Shown here piece by piece: positions 6,411-8,526 of a stretch of 8,526 nucleotides of DNA. Below the pieces are notes generated by a model, which saw nothing but the letters and a program-made list of their open reading frames with translations, ran no database searches and was not told the DNA's origin. Numbering within the stretch: the stretch's first letter is position 1; every line of letters begins with the position of its first letter. A program made the position numbers and the translations under genes. Origin of the DNA: Bacteroidota bacterium (GTDB taxonomy: Bacteria; Bacteroidota; Bacteroidia; Chitinophagales; Chitinophagaceae); NCBI GenBank assembly GCA_023391015.1, contig JAEWBT010000076.1, forward strand, positions 1 to 8,526, in the 5' to 3' direction.

Positions 6411-7043
6411 ATGGATATAACCGGCGCCCTAATCGGCGGTTTGTCGCTGGGCCTTTTTATGGCCATATCGGTCGGGCCAACGCTGTTTGCCATTATCCGT
6501 TACAGCCTGAACCATAGCTACAAAACGGGGCTGGCATTTGTGTTGGGCGTTTCCCTGAGCGATATTCTCTATGTAACGGTGGCCAACCTGGCCACGCCTT
6601 GGCTGGAGGTGTTGCACCGGTTTCAGAAATGGCTGGCCTATGGCGGTGGGGTGCTGCTCATCGTTATTGGCCTGATTGGCTTTTTAAAGAAATTTAAACC
6701 CAAACGCCCCCGTCGCGGTGTGCAGGTGATCACCAGTGGTCACTACATCCGGATTTTCAGCAGCGGTTTTTTGATTAATACCATCAATCCTGGCGTAGTT
6801 ATCAACTGGCTGGCAGCAGCAGCAGCTGTGGCCAATCAAAAGACCTTGTTCCGGATTGTATTCTTCGGCTCTTGCCTGGGCTTGGTCTTGGGCCTGGATT
6901 TCCTAAAAGTGTTTGCTGCCGACAGCATCCGCAAAAAGCTGACGTTGCGCCGGATTTTATACCTGCAAAAAACCAGTTCCTTTTTGCTGTTTGGGGCTGG
7001 CGTGCTCTTGGTTTTGGCTGCTGCGCTGGGTTGGGTTTCCTAA
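6411..7043 (+). CDS. LysE/RhtB-family membrane exporter
   Basis: This 210-aa integral membrane protein resembles the LysE/RhtB superfamily, whose members export amino acids or related small molecules from the cytoplasm. About six hydrophobic segments are visible near residues 5-28, 38-60, 72-93, 115-140, 147-170 and 188-208. A basic loop KKFKPKRPRR (93-102) lies between segments 3 and 4, as is common in the family. The N-terminal pattern with VGPT (21-24) followed by a long glycine-containing second helix, and the NTINPG motif (123-128) in the middle, fit the family. The ATG at 6411 is preferred; a GTG directly before it (6408) would add one residue. The gene converges on the permease gene with 28 bp between stop codons. 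The substrate cannot be predicted, and adjacent genes give no clue. Confidence 0.88.
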   Translation: MDITGALIGGLSLGLFMAISVGPTLFAIIRYSLNHSYKTGLAFVLGVSLSDILYVTVANLATPWLEVLHRFQKWLAYGGGVLLIVIGLIGFLKKFKPKRPRRGVQVITSGHYIRIFSSGFLINTINPGVVINWLAAAAAVANQKTLFRIVFFGSCLGLVLGLDFLKVFAADSIRKKLTLRRILYLQKTSSFLLFGAGVLLVLAAALGWVS

Positions 7044-7057
7044 AAAAACCAGACCGA

Positions 7058-7069
7058 TTTTCCGGAAAA
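7058..7069. repeat. TTTTCCGGAAAA palindrome between two convergent genes
   Basis: A perfect 12-bp palindrome occupies the middle of the 28-bp gap between the converging LysE-like and permease genes. It lies 15 bp after one stop codon and 3 bp after the other. Its symmetry would let it serve both directions, for instance as a two-way transcript-end signal. On the plus strand it is preceded by A7 (7042-7048) after the LysE-like stop. Function is inference. Confidence 0.6.
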
Positions 7070-7071
7070 CA

Positions 7072-8304
7072 TCATCTCAAAATGCCATACTGCTGCCGCG
7101 CAGCCCGCCAGGAAGGCAGCAGTCCTGCTGCCAGGCCAAGGCCCAGCGCTGTGAGGAAAACCACAACAATGTCGCGGGCCTGCAAAGCCACCGGATAGGC
7201 TTCAATCAAAAAGCCGCCTTCCAGTTTAATCCACCCGAATTGCTGTTGACCGAGGCAGATCAAAGCGCCAATCACAATTCCGGAAATCCCTCCAACGAGG
7301 CTCCACAGTACACTTTCCAAGAGGAAGATGCTGCGCACGGTGCCATTGTCTGCACCCATTGCCTGCAGAATGGCCACATCTTTTTGTTTTTCCAACACCA
7401 ACATCGAAAGCGCCCCCACAAGGTTGAACGACGCGATGAGCAAGACGAGCAGCAAAATCAGGTACATCGTCCACTTCTCCGCCGCCATGATGCTGTAAAA
7501 AGTTGCATTTTGCTGCCGCCGGTCTTCCACCACAAAGTCTTTTCCCAACGCCATCTGCAGGCTTTGTGCGGTTTTTTCAACAAGGCCGGGCTGCACCTTC
7601 ATATCTATCTGCGACAGTTCGTCTCCGGCATCCAACAGATTCTGGACAACCGAAAGCGGAGCCAGCAGGTAGCGCTCGTCAATATCGCTTTCCACCGAAA
7701 AGATGCCACCCGGCAAAAGCGTTTCGGTCTGGAAAGCTTCTGCCGGGTTGGAAATACCCCCTACCGGTGCGTCGGCACGGGGGGCGTAAAGGTGTAACTG
7801 GCTGAACACATTATCGGTGGAAAGGCCCAGCCGCGCTGCTACGCCAATGCCCACCAGTGCGCTTGGAATCCCGTGGGCATCGCTGACCGTATCCGTCCCG
7901 TAGCGAATGTAGTCTTTGAGGGCAGCCACCCGGAAATACCGCGCATCCACCCCGCGAACGGTAACTACGCTGGCATCACCTTCGCCGGCAGCCAGCATCC
8001 GGTCTTCCAGCACTGGCGCGACCTCCAGGATGGCTTTGTTTTCCTTTAAAAGCTGCCATTGCTGCGGGGAAAAAGAGAATGTTTTGCCGGTCTTTGGGCG
8101 AATGCGCAGGTCGGTATAAAAAGCGGTGTAGAACTCGTCTATCACCGCGTTGAAACCGTTAAATACGGAAAACAAAATCAGCAGCGCACCACAGCCCACT
8201 GCAATAGCCACCATGCTGATGCGCGACAGGATGGGAACGGCATTGGCCGAGCCTTTGCCCCGCAAGTACCGGCCTGCCACGCGCCGCACAAAAGAAAAAT
8301 TCAT
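7072..8304 (-). CDS. LolC/LolE-like ABC transporter permease (FtsX domain)
   Basis: This 410-aa inner-membrane permease subunit matches the LolC/E branch of the FtsX family. In Proteobacteria that branch releases lipoproteins from the inner membrane together with the ATPase LolD. The predicted layout is one helix near 29-52, a large periplasmic MacB-like domain (about 53-275), then helices near 277-304, 325-352 and 377-397. The segment EKWTMYLILLLVLLIASFN followed by EKQKDVAILQAMGA (305-318) is the typical helix 2 and cytoplasmic coupling region. The N-terminus has the usual basic RRVAGRYL. No ATPase gene is adjacent, so its LolD-like partner must be encoded elsewhere. It starts 21 bp behind rbfA and is probably cotranscribed with it. 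Length is normal. An exact role in lipoprotein release is inferred from family resemblance. Confidence 0.9.
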   Translation of the reverse strand: MNFSFVRRVAGRYLRGKGSANAVPILSRISMVAIAVGCGALLILFSVFNGFNAVIDEFYTAFYTDLRIRPKTGKTFSFSPQQWQLLKENKAILEVAPVLEDRMLAAGEGDASVVTVRGVDARYFRVAALKDYIRYGTDTVSDAHGIPSALVGIGVAARLGLSTDNVFSQLHLYAPRADAPVGGISNPAEAFQTETLLPGGIFSVESDIDERYLLAPLSVVQNLLDAGDELSQIDMKVQPGLVEKTAQSLQMALGKDFVVEDRRQQNATFYSIMAAEKWTMYLILLLVLLIASFNLVGALSMLVLEKQKDVAILQAMGADNGTVRSIFLLESVLWSLVGGISGIVIGALICLGQQQFGWIKLEGGFLIEAYPVALQARDIVVVFLTALGLGLAAGLLPSWRAARQQYGILR

Positions 8305-8312
8305 GACTGGAT

Positions 8313-8322
8313 TTTCCGGAAA
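8313..8322. repeat. TTTCCGGAAA palindrome between rbfA and the permease gene
   Basis: One perfect copy lies within the 21-bp gap, 3 bp beyond the rbfA stop and 8 bp before the permease ATG. It replaces the place where a Shine-Dalgarno sequence would be expected; none is present. If the motif acts as a terminator or processing site, it would uncouple the two genes. Confidence 0.6.
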
Positions 8323-8325
8323 TCT

Positions 8326-8526
8326 TTAAGATGCGTCATCTTTCTGATCTGCTTCGCGGCTTTCGCGCTCTTTGCGGATTTCGTCAAAAAGAGCTTCCAT
8401 CTTAAAGGCGCGCTCCAGCGAGTCGTCTAAATAAAAGCTGAGTTCCGGCACACGGCGCAATTGGTTTTTCACCCGGCGGCCCAGCTGATTGCGCAGTTCG
8501 GGAATGCGGTCGCGAATGTCTTGGAG
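8326..8526 (-). CDS. rbfA: Ribosome-binding factor A, C-terminal part (cut by window end)
   Basis: The visible 66 codons encode the C-terminal half of RbfA, a small KH-fold protein that binds the 30S subunit and aids 16S rRNA 5'-end maturation, especially in the cold. The stretch IRDRIPELRNQLGRRV, then RRVPELSFYLDDSLERA and a final LFDEIRKERE, follows the family pattern, in which a hydrophobic-basic helix precedes PELxFxxDxSL. The last residues (SREADQKDDAS) are a charged tail. The start lies outside the window. The frame is not among long open frames because it is truncated at the window edge; I translated it directly. The permease gene follows 21 bp downstream on the same strand. Confidence 0.9.
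   Translation of the reverse strand, partial: LQDIRDRIPELRNQLGRRVKNQLRRVPELSFYLDDSLERAFKMEALFDEIRKERESREADQKDDAS

Noticed and set aside
7072..7797. Plus-strand open frame opposite the permease gene (about 268 codons)
   Set aside because: Antisense shadow of the permease gene, running in from within the LysE-like gene; composition is low-quality and no motifs are visible.

Overview
The window reads as chromosomal DNA of a Bacteroidota bacterium, most likely of the Chitinophagaceae/Chitinophagia type. The main evidence is a secreted metalloprotease with a type IX secretion (T9SS) C-terminal sorting domain. Several starts also lack a Shine-Dalgarno sequence, as is usual in this phylum, and the rbfA, LolC/E-like permease and tsaE proteins look like Bacteroidota versions. 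The genus assignment is inference; no rRNA or tRNA gene is visible.

Layout: (1) 68-2904, minus strand: a two-gene unit. A 197-aa lipoprotein is followed 20 bp later by a 740-aa reprolysin-like zinc metalloprotease. The lipoprotein is recognisably a free-standing copy of the protease's own N-terminal pro-region. (2) 2905-3605: about 700 bp without a credible gene but full of inverted repeats, including a nested four-copy REP-like cluster at 3204-3358. (3) 3606-5738, minus strand: a Cu+-type P1B ATPase. (4) 5739-5815: a 77-bp divergent promoter region. (5) 5816-6253, plus strand: tsaE, for the tRNA t6A modification. (6) 6411-7043, plus strand: a LysE/RhtB-like exporter, convergent with (7) 7072-8304, minus strand: a LolC/E-type FtsX-domain permease. 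The permease lies directly downstream of (8) the 3' part of rbfA (8326-8526, cut by the window end).

Most genes are housekeeping or common accessory types. Two things stand out. First, the lipoprotein/protease pair looks like a tandem duplication in which one copy kept only the pro-domain and gained a lipid anchor. It could be a membrane-anchored partner or inhibitor of the secreted protease, or a remnant. Second, the perfect palindrome TTTCCGGAAA occurs seven times, every time between genes and close behind stop codons, and never inside a coding sequence. It follows every gene 3' end seen here except the lipoprotein-protease junction, and it is absent as a full decamer from the divergent promoter region. 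This looks like a lineage-specific gene-end signal or an intergenic repeat family.
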